A DNA stretch of 64,000 nucleotides, taken from the NCBI GenBank assembly GCA_014084085.1, contig NPFB01000142.1:24897-88896 (forward strand), in the 5' to 3' direction. The position numbers and the translations under genes are program-made. Under the pieces are notes generated by a model. It was given only the letters and a program-made list of their open reading frames with translations, had not been told where the DNA came from and searched no databases. This stretch comes from Hondaea fermentalgiana. Its lineage: Eukaryota > Sar > Bigyra > Thraustochytrida > Thraustochytriidae. Shown here piece after piece: positions 37,763 to 47,200 of this stretch (its first letter is position 1; every line of letters starts with the position of its first letter).

Positions 37763-39892
37763 ATGGCGGAGACGCCGGCGGCGAGCGAGGACAAGGAGCA
37801 AGAGCAGCAGCAGCAGCAGCAGCAAGAGCAGCAGCAGGAACAGGAACAGGCAGAGGAGCAGGAACAAGCAGAGGAGCAGGATGAATCCGCACGAGAAGAA
37901 GAAGTGGGCATCGTGAGGTTCGTGAGCGCCGACAGGCCTGGGTTCACAGGAACACTGAAAATGAGATACAGAGACTTTATCGTGCGCGAAGTGGGTCTCA
38001 ATGGCAAAGTGGCGCAGCTTACGACTCAGGAGATTCCCGAGGATGACGAGGGATCCAATGGCGAAAACATGAAGGCAAAGGATTCAGGCTCTGACCCTGC
38101 TCAGGAAGAAGCACAGCGTCGAGCTGCTGGTCTTGCCGCTCTCGAGGCCCTCGTCGGCGCCGAGGCATGCAAAGAGGTTCAGACCTTGCTCGAGGAAACC
38201 CCCTTGCAAAGTCACGTTCGCTTGCCTGCCAGCACAGAAAAGTCCAAGCGTACGGAAATCCACCAGTGCGTGCGCAAGTTTTTTGCGCCAGATCTCATCA
38301 CTGACACAGTCTCTGACGGCGACGGCACGAACGCCGCGTCAAAGAACATCGTGCGGGTCATTCGTGCAGATGCTGCAGATATTGCCGGCAATGGGGACAA
38401 CGGGCGAAAGCGTAGCGCCTCACGCGGGGATCCTCGCGACAGGAATAGTGGTCAGAAGCGACCTCGTGTTGTGGAGCGCTGGCCCGTCGACAGACTTCCC
38501 TTTGTGTCATTCATTCTGCACAAGGAGAATCTTGAGGCGGGCGCCGTCATTGCGCACCTTGCCTTTCACCTGAACGTGCCCTCGCAGCGCATTGGATTCG
38601 CAGGCAATAAGGACAAGCGCGCAATTACTGTGCAGAGGATGACAGTTCATCACCGGACTCCAGAGGCCATTCGTCGCGCCGCAGAGCAGCCCCCCAAGGG
38701 CCGCAAGGCTCCTCAGATCGCTGTGGGCAACTTTGAGTTCGTTGACAAGGGTTTGAGCTTGGGTGACCAGCTTGGTAACGAGTTTGAGCTCACGATGCGA
38801 GACGTCAAGATGGCCACCGCAGACCACGTCACCCCGAGTCCTTCGACGGACGCCTCGCGCGCGGCCCAGGCTGCCATTGAGGAGAACATCCAGCTTTGGG
38901 CGCAGCATGGGTTTCTCAATTACTTTGGGATGCAAAGGTTTGGAACGTATGCGACCTCAACGCATACCGTTGGTGCCTGCGTGCTCCGTGGCGACTTTCA
39001 GCGCGCCGTTCGCCTCTTATTTGAGCCCTCGGGGAATAGCCCTGCCTTTGAAGCTGCCGCAGCGAAGTTTGTGCAGACGTGCGCCTTCAACAAGATCCTG
39101 GTCAGCGCCCGGGGAAACACGGCTGCAATTCGATCCATTGTGCATCACATTGACAAGGACCGAAAGAAGCGAGGCATCACCGAGCCCAAATCTGTTGAGT
39201 CTCTCGACTCCCGAACGCTGCAGGGGGCGTTCTCACGCATTCCGCACCATCTCCGCCAGCTCTACGTTCATGCTTACCAGGCGTACGTGTTCAACCAACT
39301 TGTCACCAAGCGTGTCGATGCTCATGGGGCGGGCGCCGTGGTCGCGGGCGACCTCGTGTGCAAACGTACCTTGGAAGAAAGCATTGACGAAGACAAGATT
39401 CGCATTGCTTCGCAGGATGATGTCGACGCGGGCACGTACTCCATGGAGGATGTCTTGCTTCCCGTCCCGGGAACCAAGACCAAGCTTTATCCTTCGCACA
39501 CGGTCGACAAGGCCGCTTGCGAGGCCGTCATGGCAGGCGATGGCGTCTCTCTGGAAGGTATGCAAAAGTCTGCTGGTAAGCTCGCTCCCCAGGGAACCTA
39601 CCGCTACATGCTCGTGAAGCCGCGCGACGTGTCGCACCGTTGGTTGTACTATACGGATGACGATGCTAGCGCGGACTTTCTGCAGACGGACTTGGATCGT
39701 CTCAAAGATCTCAAAGATCAAGAAGCTGCGTTTCAAACTCCGACCCCCGAGGCCAAGCACACGGCGCTGGTCTTGCGATTCAAGCTTGGGACATCGTGCT
39801 ATGCAACCATGGGTCTGCGTGAGCTCACCAAGGCTGCAACGGACCGCGCTTCCACCGTCCCGGCCTCTGCCCCCAAGTGCCCCGCGGCCTGA
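37763..39892 (+). CDS. PUS7: tRNA/RNA pseudouridine synthase of the TruD/PUS7 family
   Basis: A 709-residue enzyme converting uridine to pseudouridine in tRNA (position 13 in the family) and other RNAs. Residues 1-45 are Glu/Gln-rich (runs of Q coded by CAG). The TruD fold starts with GTLKMRYRDFIVREV (about 60). The catalytic motif reads GFAGNKDKRA with nucleophile Asp284; upstream VSFILHKENLEAG and downstream FLNYFGMQRFGT plus LRQLYVHAYQAYVFN are family hallmarks. An insert at about 205-245 is basic and Ser-rich (KRSASRGDPRDRNSGQKRPR), a likely nuclear localisation signal. The C-terminal part contains the TruD insertion-domain region and RYMLVKPRD. It fits nuclear or cytosolic RNA modification. 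Confidence 0.95.
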   Translation: MAETPAASEDKEQEQQQQQQQEQQQEQEQAEEQEQAEEQDESAREEEVGIVRFVSADRPGFTGTLKMRYRDFIVREVGLNGKVAQLTTQEIPEDDEGSNGENMKAKDSGSDPAQEEAQRRAAGLAALEALVGAEACKEVQTLLEETPLQSHVRLPASTEKSKRTEIHQCVRKFFAPDLITDTVSDGDGTNAASKNIVRVIRADAADIAGNGDNGRKRSASRGDPRDRNSGQKRPRVVERWPVDRLPFVSFILHKENLEAGAVIAHLAFHLNVPSQRIGFAGNKDKRAITVQRMTVHHRTPEAIRRAAEQPPKGRKAPQIAVGNFEFVDKGLSLGDQLGNEFELTMRDVKMATADHVTPSPSTDASRAAQAAIEENIQLWAQHGFLNYFGMQRFGTYATSTHTVGACVLRGDFQRAVRLLFEPSGNSPAFEAAAAKFVQTCAFNKILVSARGNTAAIRSIVHHIDKDRKKRGITEPKSVESLDSRTLQGAFSRIPHHLRQLYVHAYQAYVFNQLVTKRVDAHGAGAVVAGDLVCKRTLEESIDEDKIRIASQDDVDAGTYSMEDVLLPVPGTKTKLYPSHTVDKAACEAVMAGDGVSLEGMQKSAGKLAPQGTYRYMLVKPRDVSHRWLYYTDDDASADFLQTDLDRLKDLKDQEAAFQTPTPEAKHTALVLRFKLGTSCYATMGLRELTKAATDRASTVPASAPKCPAA

Positions 39893-40105
39893 TCCGATAG
39901 ACGCAAGCTGCGAGCACGCTGTTTAGGCCGGCGTGTATCTGATGAAGCCTCTGTGCAAAACCGCTTCTCCCGCGCCTCTTATCTTTTTGAATTTTGAAAA
40001 GCGAACTTTTCGTGGCGTGGCGTGGCGTGACTCGCTGCATTGAGCTCTTGCTGGACCGCCGTGGAGACGCCAACTGCGCTGTTCTTGAAGAAAAAGTAGG
40101 GATTG

Positions 40106-40531
40106 ATGACTACGAAGAGCACCTGTGCCAAGCCGCGCGCCTGGGTGGACACGGCGAGTCTTGGCGCGGAGAGCGACGATGCGGAGGATTTTGGCCCCGC
40201 GGGCCCGCTTGCTGACGCCGATGCGGTCAAAGCGAAGCTGCGCGAGCTTCGCGCGCGAGTTTTGGACTGCGAAGAGGGCTTGGACTGCGCCGCAGATGTC
40301 ATTCGCAAAGCCCAAGAGTCCCCGGATGCGCACATGGATCGGGATGCGATTAAGACCGAGATCGAAGAGGTGAAGCGCATACGTGCTCAGCTGCAAACAG
40401 ATGCCAGGCTTGAGCACGAACGGGCGCGCGCCGCGCTGAAGGAGGCACTCGAGGCAGCAAAGGCCTCCGTTGCTGAGACGGCCGCCAAGTACGCTAAGGA
40501 ATTCGAAAAGCTCCTCCGTGACATGAAGTAA
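40106..40531 (+). CDS. small coiled-coil protein of unknown function
   Basis: A 141-residue ORF starting 213 bp after PUS7. The first 40 residues are mixed and probably disordered; from about 40 to 141 it is almost entirely helical with heptad-like spacing (VKAKLRELRARVLDCEEGL, IKTEIEEVKRIRAQLQ, LEHERARAALKEALEAA, FEKLLRDMK). I do not recognise a family. The amphipathic periodicity and charged composition argue for a real gene and not a random frame; the start context (T at -3) is poor, so a start further along or an upstream exon is possible. Confidence 0.55.
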   Translation: MTTKSTCAKPRAWVDTASLGAESDDAEDFGPAGPLADADAVKAKLRELRARVLDCEEGLDCAADVIRKAQESPDAHMDRDAIKTEIEEVKRIRAQLQTDARLEHERARAALKEALEAAKASVAETAAKYAKEFEKLLRDMK

Positions 40532-41161
40532 TTTTTTGAAGTTTAAAGAAAGAGAACTTGGCTGGCGTGGACTATAACTGCACCGAAAGAATCCTTCAAC
40601 GCAAGCATGCTATGAGTACACGTAGCCTGTTAGACTACGCGTGTCTGCAGCAACCACTTCTCCTTGGTAAGCGGGCAAGATTGCAATGTGACACATAATT
40701 ATGGCGTCATTCGTCTTGTATTGGGGCCCAGATGCTACCATCTTTCCACGCCAACTCGACTTTCTCCGCTTTGGTTTCCACTCCAGCACTCGCAGGTCTA
40801 ATAGAAGTTTTACATAAAAATGTAAAATGCCACGAAGACGAGGATCAGTTGTGCGTCTCGCTATATTTATGGCATCCTTACTTTTGCAAGAGTGTCAAGC
40901 TGCTATATCAACTCTCTACGTCAACGTGTCCATCATCCCTTCTCTGTCTCCTCCTCTTCCTCCTCGCTTCGCAGTCCAGCAGCCCCAACATGCCACAGTA
41001 TTGTTTTGGGTGGTGTATGTTGTGCGACCATCATCATCAAAGATCAAGACGAGTTGGGCGAGGTGCAAAAATGCAAGTTGTTGTGTAAACTTGCACTCTT
41101 TCAGGGTCGCGCGCAGCGCCTGCGGCCACAGAGTAGCACGCGCAGCATCGAAGCGAGGATC
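40532..41161. other. intergenic region before Mrs2-like gene
   Basis: 630 bp. It includes a weak imperfect hairpin at 40617-40644. The Mrs2 frame is open back to 40892 but only with a GTG and with low-complexity Ser content; I treat it as untranslated. No gene seen. Confidence 0.5.
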
Positions 41162-42736
41162 ATGCTTTCGGCTCGCAGCGCGGTGCGAGGACGAGTCGGC
41201 GCGACACTGGATGTGAGCCTCGGTCTCGGTGCATGGGGTGCAGGACGAGCTCCGGGGCAAGAGCTCGGCCCTTTGCTGCAAGAGAAACCGAGACAGAACA
41301 AGGCGGTGGCGACGCAGCAGTGCTTCACGCGGCAGCGACACGGGACTTTGCTGCAGGCGCGGGGCTTTCTCGATACCCCCTTTCCCTCCACTCTAGAGAA
41401 ACCGGGCGTCAAAGATGAATTCCAGGTGTTTGTATACAATAGTGATGGACACTTCAAGCGCGAACTCATGACCAAGACCGGGCTTTTGCACGCGACAAAG
41501 CTCAATGCCAGAGACTTAATTCACCTCGACTCTGGATACCATCGCCGCCATCGACCAATACTGATGGTTAGACCCGAATCAATCTTGGTCAGTCTCGCTC
41601 ACGTTCGTGCCGTAATTTGCCGTGACACTGTGCATCTGCTGCATCCGGAGCAGCCCAAGATACAAAGGTTCGCTGGCAAGCTGGCTCAATTCCTCAGGGG
41701 CGAACGTACCCCGTTCCCACCATATGTCTTTCTTGGCGCCTCACGACAGAGCCTCAATTGGCGCGAAGACATCGCCGCGGATGTCTCGTCGACATCAGAG
41801 GAGGGCGCCCAGCTTCCCTTTGAATTGCGCGCTCTAGAGGGCGTATTGAGTCATCTTTGCAGCACGTACTATAACCGCACGCGTCTTCTCTCGCCCTTGG
41901 TAAAGAGCGTTTTGCATACTCTGAGCTCCAGACCCGTTGATCCCGAGGTCCTGCACCAGCTGCTACCGATGAAAGATACGCTGTCCCAGTTCGAGATTGA
42001 GACGACGCTCACGCGCAACGTGCTCACAGAGGTTCTTCACAACGAGGAAGACATGCTCGCAATGTTGTTGAGTGAAACGTATGCCAACTCCGGTGTCTTA
42101 CCAAAGCGAGAGCGCCACGAGACTGTGGAGCTTCTTCTGGAAAATTACTGCTCGCAGCTCATCGATATCTCGCAAGAGGCATACTATCTGCGTAAACGCG
42201 TCGAGTCTACGCAAAGTATTATCGAATTGCGACTCGATACGTACCGGAACAACATGCTGAGGGTTAGCATCAACATCGCCTTGGCCTCGTGCGCACTCTC
42301 GCTCGGGACAGCGATATCTGGCATTTTTGGCGCCAATCTCGTCAACCATCTCGAAGACCACCCTACAGCGTTTTATTGGCTTGTGCTCTTCTCATCCGTC
42401 TCTGTTTGCGGTGTATTCTTTGGCATGAGGCGCAAAATCCCAGAAGGCCAAGCAGGCGGCAATCTCGACTCGATCTTCATCCACCTCGAGGAGATCCAGC
42501 AGATCCTCAGTGTGGCTCGCTCGCGCAGACGAACGGGGATGCGCAGTCTGACGCGAGCTGAGCTCAAGGCGATGCTCCAGAAAATTGCTGGCGTCAATAT
42601 ATCCGAGGAAGATCTCACCATCATCTGGAAGACTTTTGACCTCGACAAAGACGGTACAATAGAGCCCGGGGAGATTGACAAAGCCATTCTTTCCTCTGCA
42701 AAGGGCGAGCATCGAGATTCTTTCATCTCCGTGTAG
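41162..42736 (+). CDS. Mrs2/CorA-type Mg2+ channel with C-terminal EF-hand
   Basis: A 524-residue protein. The N-terminus (MLSARSAVRGRVGATL...) is Arg-rich and acid-poor, a probable mitochondrial presequence. The Mrs2 soluble domain includes RDLIHLDSGYHRRHRPILMVRPESILVSLAHVRAVI and PFELRALEGVL, then long stalk helices with HNEEDMLAMLL and ENYCSQLIDIS. Two C-terminal TM helices flank ISGIFGANL. The channel signature GMN is here G390-A391-N392. After TM2 come two helices and a canonical EF-hand loop DLDKDGTIEPGE (493-504), with a preceding helix-loop-helix that may form an EF pair. Expected role: Mg2+ entry into the mitochondrial matrix. The GAN variant and the matrix-side EF-hand suggest altered selectivity or Ca2+ control (inference). 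Confidence 0.9.
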   Translation: MLSARSAVRGRVGATLDVSLGLGAWGAGRAPGQELGPLLQEKPRQNKAVATQQCFTRQRHGTLLQARGFLDTPFPSTLEKPGVKDEFQVFVYNSDGHFKRELMTKTGLLHATKLNARDLIHLDSGYHRRHRPILMVRPESILVSLAHVRAVICRDTVHLLHPEQPKIQRFAGKLAQFLRGERTPFPPYVFLGASRQSLNWREDIAADVSSTSEEGAQLPFELRALEGVLSHLCSTYYNRTRLLSPLVKSVLHTLSSRPVDPEVLHQLLPMKDTLSQFEIETTLTRNVLTEVLHNEEDMLAMLLSETYANSGVLPKRERHETVELLLENYCSQLIDISQEAYYLRKRVESTQSIIELRLDTYRNNMLRVSINIALASCALSLGTAISGIFGANLVNHLEDHPTAFYWLVLFSSVSVCGVFFGMRRKIPEGQAGGNLDSIFIHLEEIQQILSVARSRRRTGMRSLTRAELKAMLQKIAGVNISEEDLTIIWKTFDLDKDGTIEPGEIDKAILSSAKGEHRDSFISV

Positions 42737-42796
42737 ATAGACGTCAAAGGCGTGTCTCGACGTCTTTCTTCTTTTCTTCTCTACTTCTGTCTTTCT

Positions 42797-44002
42797 CTAC
42801 TTTGCCCTCTTTTCTCTCTTCTCCTCCTCCTCCTCCTCCTCTCTTTGCCGGGCCCTCCTCCATAGATTCTGCCAGGTCCAAAATCTCTTCTCGAGCTTGA
42901 TCAAGAGCGAGATCGTGACCGCACGTTCGAGATGACGGAAGCCTCTCTGATAGGAGGCTGCGAAGGCTCGCTGCCGAATAGACCTTCGAAAAACCTGGTC
43001 GTCACACCAAGCCAACCATTGCCGAACGGAGCGTTGTAGCAAGTGCCTCTGTGCGAGCACGCTGGCGCGTCGTGACTGCCTAGCTAGTAATCTTCGCGCG
43101 CGCGCATAATCACGCAAACGATCGAAAGCCTTCGCTGCACCTTTTTGCCGAACGTGGGTCTGTCCGATGCGCATGCTCGTTCGTACAATGTGTTCATCTT
43201 GCGCGCGGGCGCGCCACGTGCAGAATCGAGCTCGGAGACGATATTGCTGCATGTGGCGCACCGCACGTTGGGTTTGAAGCAGCTCTGTTCGCCCCTTGAG
43301 CTGTTGGGCTTGGACGATTCCCATCTTGAGCGCATGCGACGCGCGATCGTGCGGAGATTGGGCATCCACGCGACAGATACTCAACAGATGGTCTGACAAG
43401 AGCTCTTTCAGCTCCGCGCTCTTTATTTTGGTCTTCAAGTCTTGCATGACATAGGCGAGATGATGTGCGCTTCGTCGCGAGCTGGCCAAAGACCAGAGCA
43501 GGCTTGCCGCTTGCGCTTTGGAGATCCATCCTCTATTTTGATCATCGTACATTTGCCATAAAAAGCTGCGTACACTTTCATTTGACTCCGAACTTGCGCC
43601 ATGCAAAATGACGAGCGCAACAACCAGCTCGCGAAGGTCCACTACATGTCGCGACTCGCTTACAAGTGCTGCAAAGATTTCTCGTAGTAACCTTGAGAGT
43701 TGCTGGCCATGAATCGCATGTTCACCAACTCTGACGCCAAGAAGTGTCCCTGCCAGTGCGGTGAAGCGTGCTTCGTCGACCTCGGCACTTGCCGCAGCCG
43801 CGGTAGCCATCCACCGCCACCGAAGGTCGCGGACTGCACCTGGCCTTGCCAGCAGATATGCCGCACGAAAGAGCTTCCAACGTTCCCATGGTGGAGCGCG
43901 TTGACGTTGCTGAGGCATCAGTGTCTTTCTCGTGACTCTCTTTTGAATGTATCGGGCATCATGCGCTGCTCTTGCGGCGTCGGGCTTCTTCGTCCGGGTC
44001 AT
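42797..44002 (-). CDS. EF-hand-like and Sfi1-type repeat protein
   Basis: A 401-residue basic protein with no recognised full-length family. Residues about 75-215 look like a calcium-sensor-type helical domain (RELVVALVILHGASSESNESVRSFLWQMYD) with a degenerate EF loop DDQNRGWISKAQ. Residues about 250-385 contain repeated segments with the pattern W/F-x-x-W-x-x-x-x spaced by 25-30 residues: FCTWRARAQ, AFDRLRDYARARR, VRQWLAWCDD, FRHLERAV, FWTWQNLWRRA. That spacing resembles Sfi1 centrin-binding repeats. It ends in an acidic (seven Glu) then Lys/Arg tail, coded by a CTC tract. A basal-body role is inferred from this and from the divergent TTLL neighbour. Confidence 0.75.
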   Translation of the reverse strand: MTRTKKPDAARAAHDARYIQKRVTRKTLMPQQRQRAPPWERWKLFRAAYLLARPGAVRDLRWRWMATAAAASAEVDEARFTALAGTLLGVRVGEHAIHGQQLSRLLREIFAALVSESRHVVDLRELVVALVILHGASSESNESVRSFLWQMYDDQNRGWISKAQAASLLWSLASSRRSAHHLAYVMQDLKTKIKSAELKELLSDHLLSICRVDAQSPHDRASHALKMGIVQAQQLKGRTELLQTQRAVRHMQQYRLRARFCTWRARAQDEHIVRTSMRIGQTHVRQKGAAKAFDRLRDYARARRLLARQSRRASVLAQRHLLQRSVRQWLAWCDDQVFRRSIRQRAFAASYQRGFRHLERAVTISLLIKLEKRFWTWQNLWRRARQREEEEEEEKREKRAK

Positions 44003-44033
44003 CGTCCCAAAAACGATTATGACAATTACGGGC

Positions 44034-44040
44034 TATAAAA
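44034..44040 (+). promoter_or_regulatory. TATA box candidate upstream of TTLL gene
   Basis: TATAAAA, 233 bp before the TTLL ATG and 31 bp beyond the divergent gene start; oriented for rightward transcription. Confidence 0.35.
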
Positions 44041-44120
44041 TGGAGGAAAAAAAAGCTGGTCATAACGGCTAGGTTTTGTTGGGCAAGCATGGAATTGTAG
44101 AACATACAAAGCCTGCCGCC

Positions 44121-44222
44121 ATGGGGACGTCAAGTATGGCAGACTCGCTCCCACGGACGCACCTGGCGGGGTGGGAGCTAGCTCGCGACGCTCGACTAAA
44201 AAGAGTAGAAATAAGCGCGTAG
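44121..44222 (+). CDS. possible 33-codon upstream ORF of the TTLL gene
   Basis: ATG in a strong context (GCCGCCATGG) opens a 33-residue frame that ends at TAG 45 bp before the main ATG, in a different frame. If the transcript starts near the TATA box at 44034 this would be a leader peptide that could reduce translation. It could instead be exon 1 of a spliced form. Confidence 0.35.
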   Translation: MGTSSMADSLPRTHLAGWELARDARLKRVEISA

Positions 44223-44266
44223 CTTTGCTTCTTGCGAGGAGCTTGCAGAGTGTTTGCGTGGCGCAA

Positions 44267-47200
44267 ATGCAGGGCCGAAGGCGTTCTGTATTTGCTGGGG
44301 TTGGAGGTATGGTTGCCTCCTCGAGACCAGAAAAGAAAAAAGAGCCCACGTGCATTGGTAGCTCTGTTGGCACCGACGAACGCGAAGAGCTTCACCGTAC
44401 GAGTGTGCCAGAGTTCGAACACGTCGCGCATGCTGGAGTAACGGGGCTCCTGACGCCAGAACCAGCAACAAAGCACGTGGACCACCAGCACATTGCCACG
44501 ACACAACAACAACAAAAACAAAACCAACAACAACGACAACAACAACAACAACAACAACAACAGCAACGACAACAACGACAACAGCAACAACAGCAGCAGC
44601 AACAACAACAACAAGAACAACAACAAGCTGAAGGTGTTGATTGGTCATCCTTTCCTTTATTTCCTCTTGAGCAAATCAACATGCTGAATAAAGATGATTT
44701 AGTCCGTACAGAAGAGGCACTTGCGGAACTCATGGCGAGTATGTCATCCGCTTCGCAGGGCGGGAGCGAAGTGGAGCTCTTGGAATACGCGCGACGAGAG
44801 CAACGCGAAATTACACGTCGTCTCGAAGCCTTGGAGGCTTCTGAGCGCGTCTCACGAATGTTGTGTAGCGGCCACGTCCCGGCTATTGCGGAGCTCAACA
44901 TTGTTCCGGACGGGACGTCGGAAGACCTTCAGGCCAAACTCAAACTTAAACCTGAAGGAGAGCCCGGCATTCATGGAAAAGATGAGGGAAGCTCTTCGAG
45001 GACAAACAAGAGCTGCACGAGCCACACGAGTATACTTGCTTCCTCCAATGAAAGGGATTGTGATGCGCAGGGCGAAGAAATCAGGCATTTCGAGAGTTCT
45101 GCTCTTAAATCTGACTCGCGAGATCTAGAGTCTGGCATAGAGGGTCAGGAGTGTCTAAGGGCAGCTGACAACCAAAGAAGCCAAGAGATTGTCGCGCAAG
45201 AGTCCAAAGATCATGAGCTCAGGATATCTGATCAAGCAGAGGACGGAAAAGAGGCTAACGCTTATCTTGCAGCGAAAAAAATGACCCAAGCAGCCCGACG
45301 GGCCACTATTGCGGAAGCCAAAACCTTTGTCGTCTTTTCGGAGTCTTCTCGCAGAGAAAAACGCCTGCGGCAGGAAGAGCAGCGCGCTCGCATGCTTGCC
45401 AGGGCACGTGCAAAAACGAAAAAGAAGCGGCGCGAAGAGAAGCGCAAACATCTTGAAAAGCTCCAGGAAGCACGGGAGCGTTTAAAAGAACGCGAGGCCT
45501 CCCGAGCGCGATGGGAGCGTGAAAGACAGGAACGCGTGGCTCGTGCCGAGGCTTTGGCTCGTGAGATGCGTCAACGGAAAAAGGTCGACTCGGGTCTCTC
45601 ACGAGAAAATCAGAGCTACGCACAAAGCACGGGTGATGTCAACTTTGATCCTCAAAACCCCAGGAGGCGGAGGGAGGAAGAAGAAGAGGAGGACGACGAG
45701 GACGTCGTTGCGCTTGAAGAGGCCATTGAGGAGGAAAAGGCTGCAAATGAAGACGCACAAGACTCCTCTCGTGATCTTGAGAATTTTCGGGCGAGTCTTG
45801 TATCCGAACGTGAGATCGATGCAGAATCAGACGGGGACGACTCCGCGTCTGCAATTTCTGGACGGTTCGACGACTCGGGCCGTACTGGAGAGGGAGTGCA
45901 TGGTTCCGACATCTCTGCGGACAAAGAGGATGATGCTCTTGGCAGATCTATCACGCCGCCACAGGCTACAGCAGAGTCAAAAGAACCTCTTGTTGATTGG
46001 GGGGTCAATGAAGACTTCTCAGGGCTCAAAATCTCTCTAGATCAGGCCAAGACGGAAAATAATGCGCCTGAACAGCAGCAACGTGCCTCGGCAAAATTCG
46101 AACGTGTGCCAGATTCCCCAGCATCACTTTCCAATGGAGTGCATATCCATCCTTTCTCTCCCGGACGCCTCGATCAAATCTCACCTGTTTCGGCGATCGC
46201 GAGCAGCCCAGTCAAGAATTCGTCGACGGAAGCTGCTGGCGCCGCTGATGCCAAGTCTCAAGTCTCGCCGACATCAGAGACAGCACAGGGACCTCCCTTG
46301 TCACGAGCTCCAGAAAGGCTTGACGTGACGGATACTTTTTCTCCTCGGCCAAGTCGACATAGAATCAGGTCTCGTCGAAGAGAAGACACTCAAGAGAGTC
46401 TCTTGCAGAACCTGCCAAGCGCGAGGTCGACTCGTTCGCAGGGACAGCAAAGTGCTCGGTCTACTCTTTCACAAAAGGAGGCCTTGCTTGATCAGCTGAA
46501 ACAGGATATGGCAAACGTGAGACATGACATAGAAATTGATCTCTCTGCATTTGCAGTGTCCATCGATGACGACGAGAAGGACGAGGAAGAGGAAGACGAC
46601 TGCGCCACACTTTGTGTCGAGACAGCAGAGGAAAGAGAGAGAACGAAGCAACGCTCTCGGCAGGCGCGAGGCAAAGCCCTCTCTACACCGAACGCGCTTC
46701 GTGTGACGAGGCGAGGCTCGATGGAAAATACAAGCAAAAAACGTAATGACACTCGTTCCGTTCGCACGGCATCCTTAGACAGAGCTCTCAAAAATCATGA
46801 GGATGCAGCTGGGATAGGGTCCCAAGATCCAACACCTCTCAGAGCAAGGCACTCGCCACGGGTAGAGGAAACGGGAAACAAGGAGAGCAAGGAGGAGCCG
46901 GCGAACAATTCTGAGGTCGAGGTTGTTGATGCTGCTGCTGCTGATGATGGTGCGAGTTTGGTTCCCGAGCAAACTGAATGCCAGCGTGTTCTTGAGGGTT
47001 TGGGTGGACTTGTGGTGGATTACTCTGATCATTTTACTTGCTTTGGCGATATTTTCAGTGTTTACGCATCTCAAGATCTCCGCAAGGCCAACAGGGCGCA
47101 GGTACTTAGCGACGTTCTTGCGCATACCATTGAAACTTTCTCTCAGACAAACAAGGCTCTTGCGCTCGAACTATGCCCGGAAGATTCGACGCAATGGCTC

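Noticed and set aside
40617..40644. Imperfect hairpin ACACGTAG...CTACGCGTGT
   Set aside because: Two-base bulge and short arms; compatible with chance in 630 bp of intergenic DNA.
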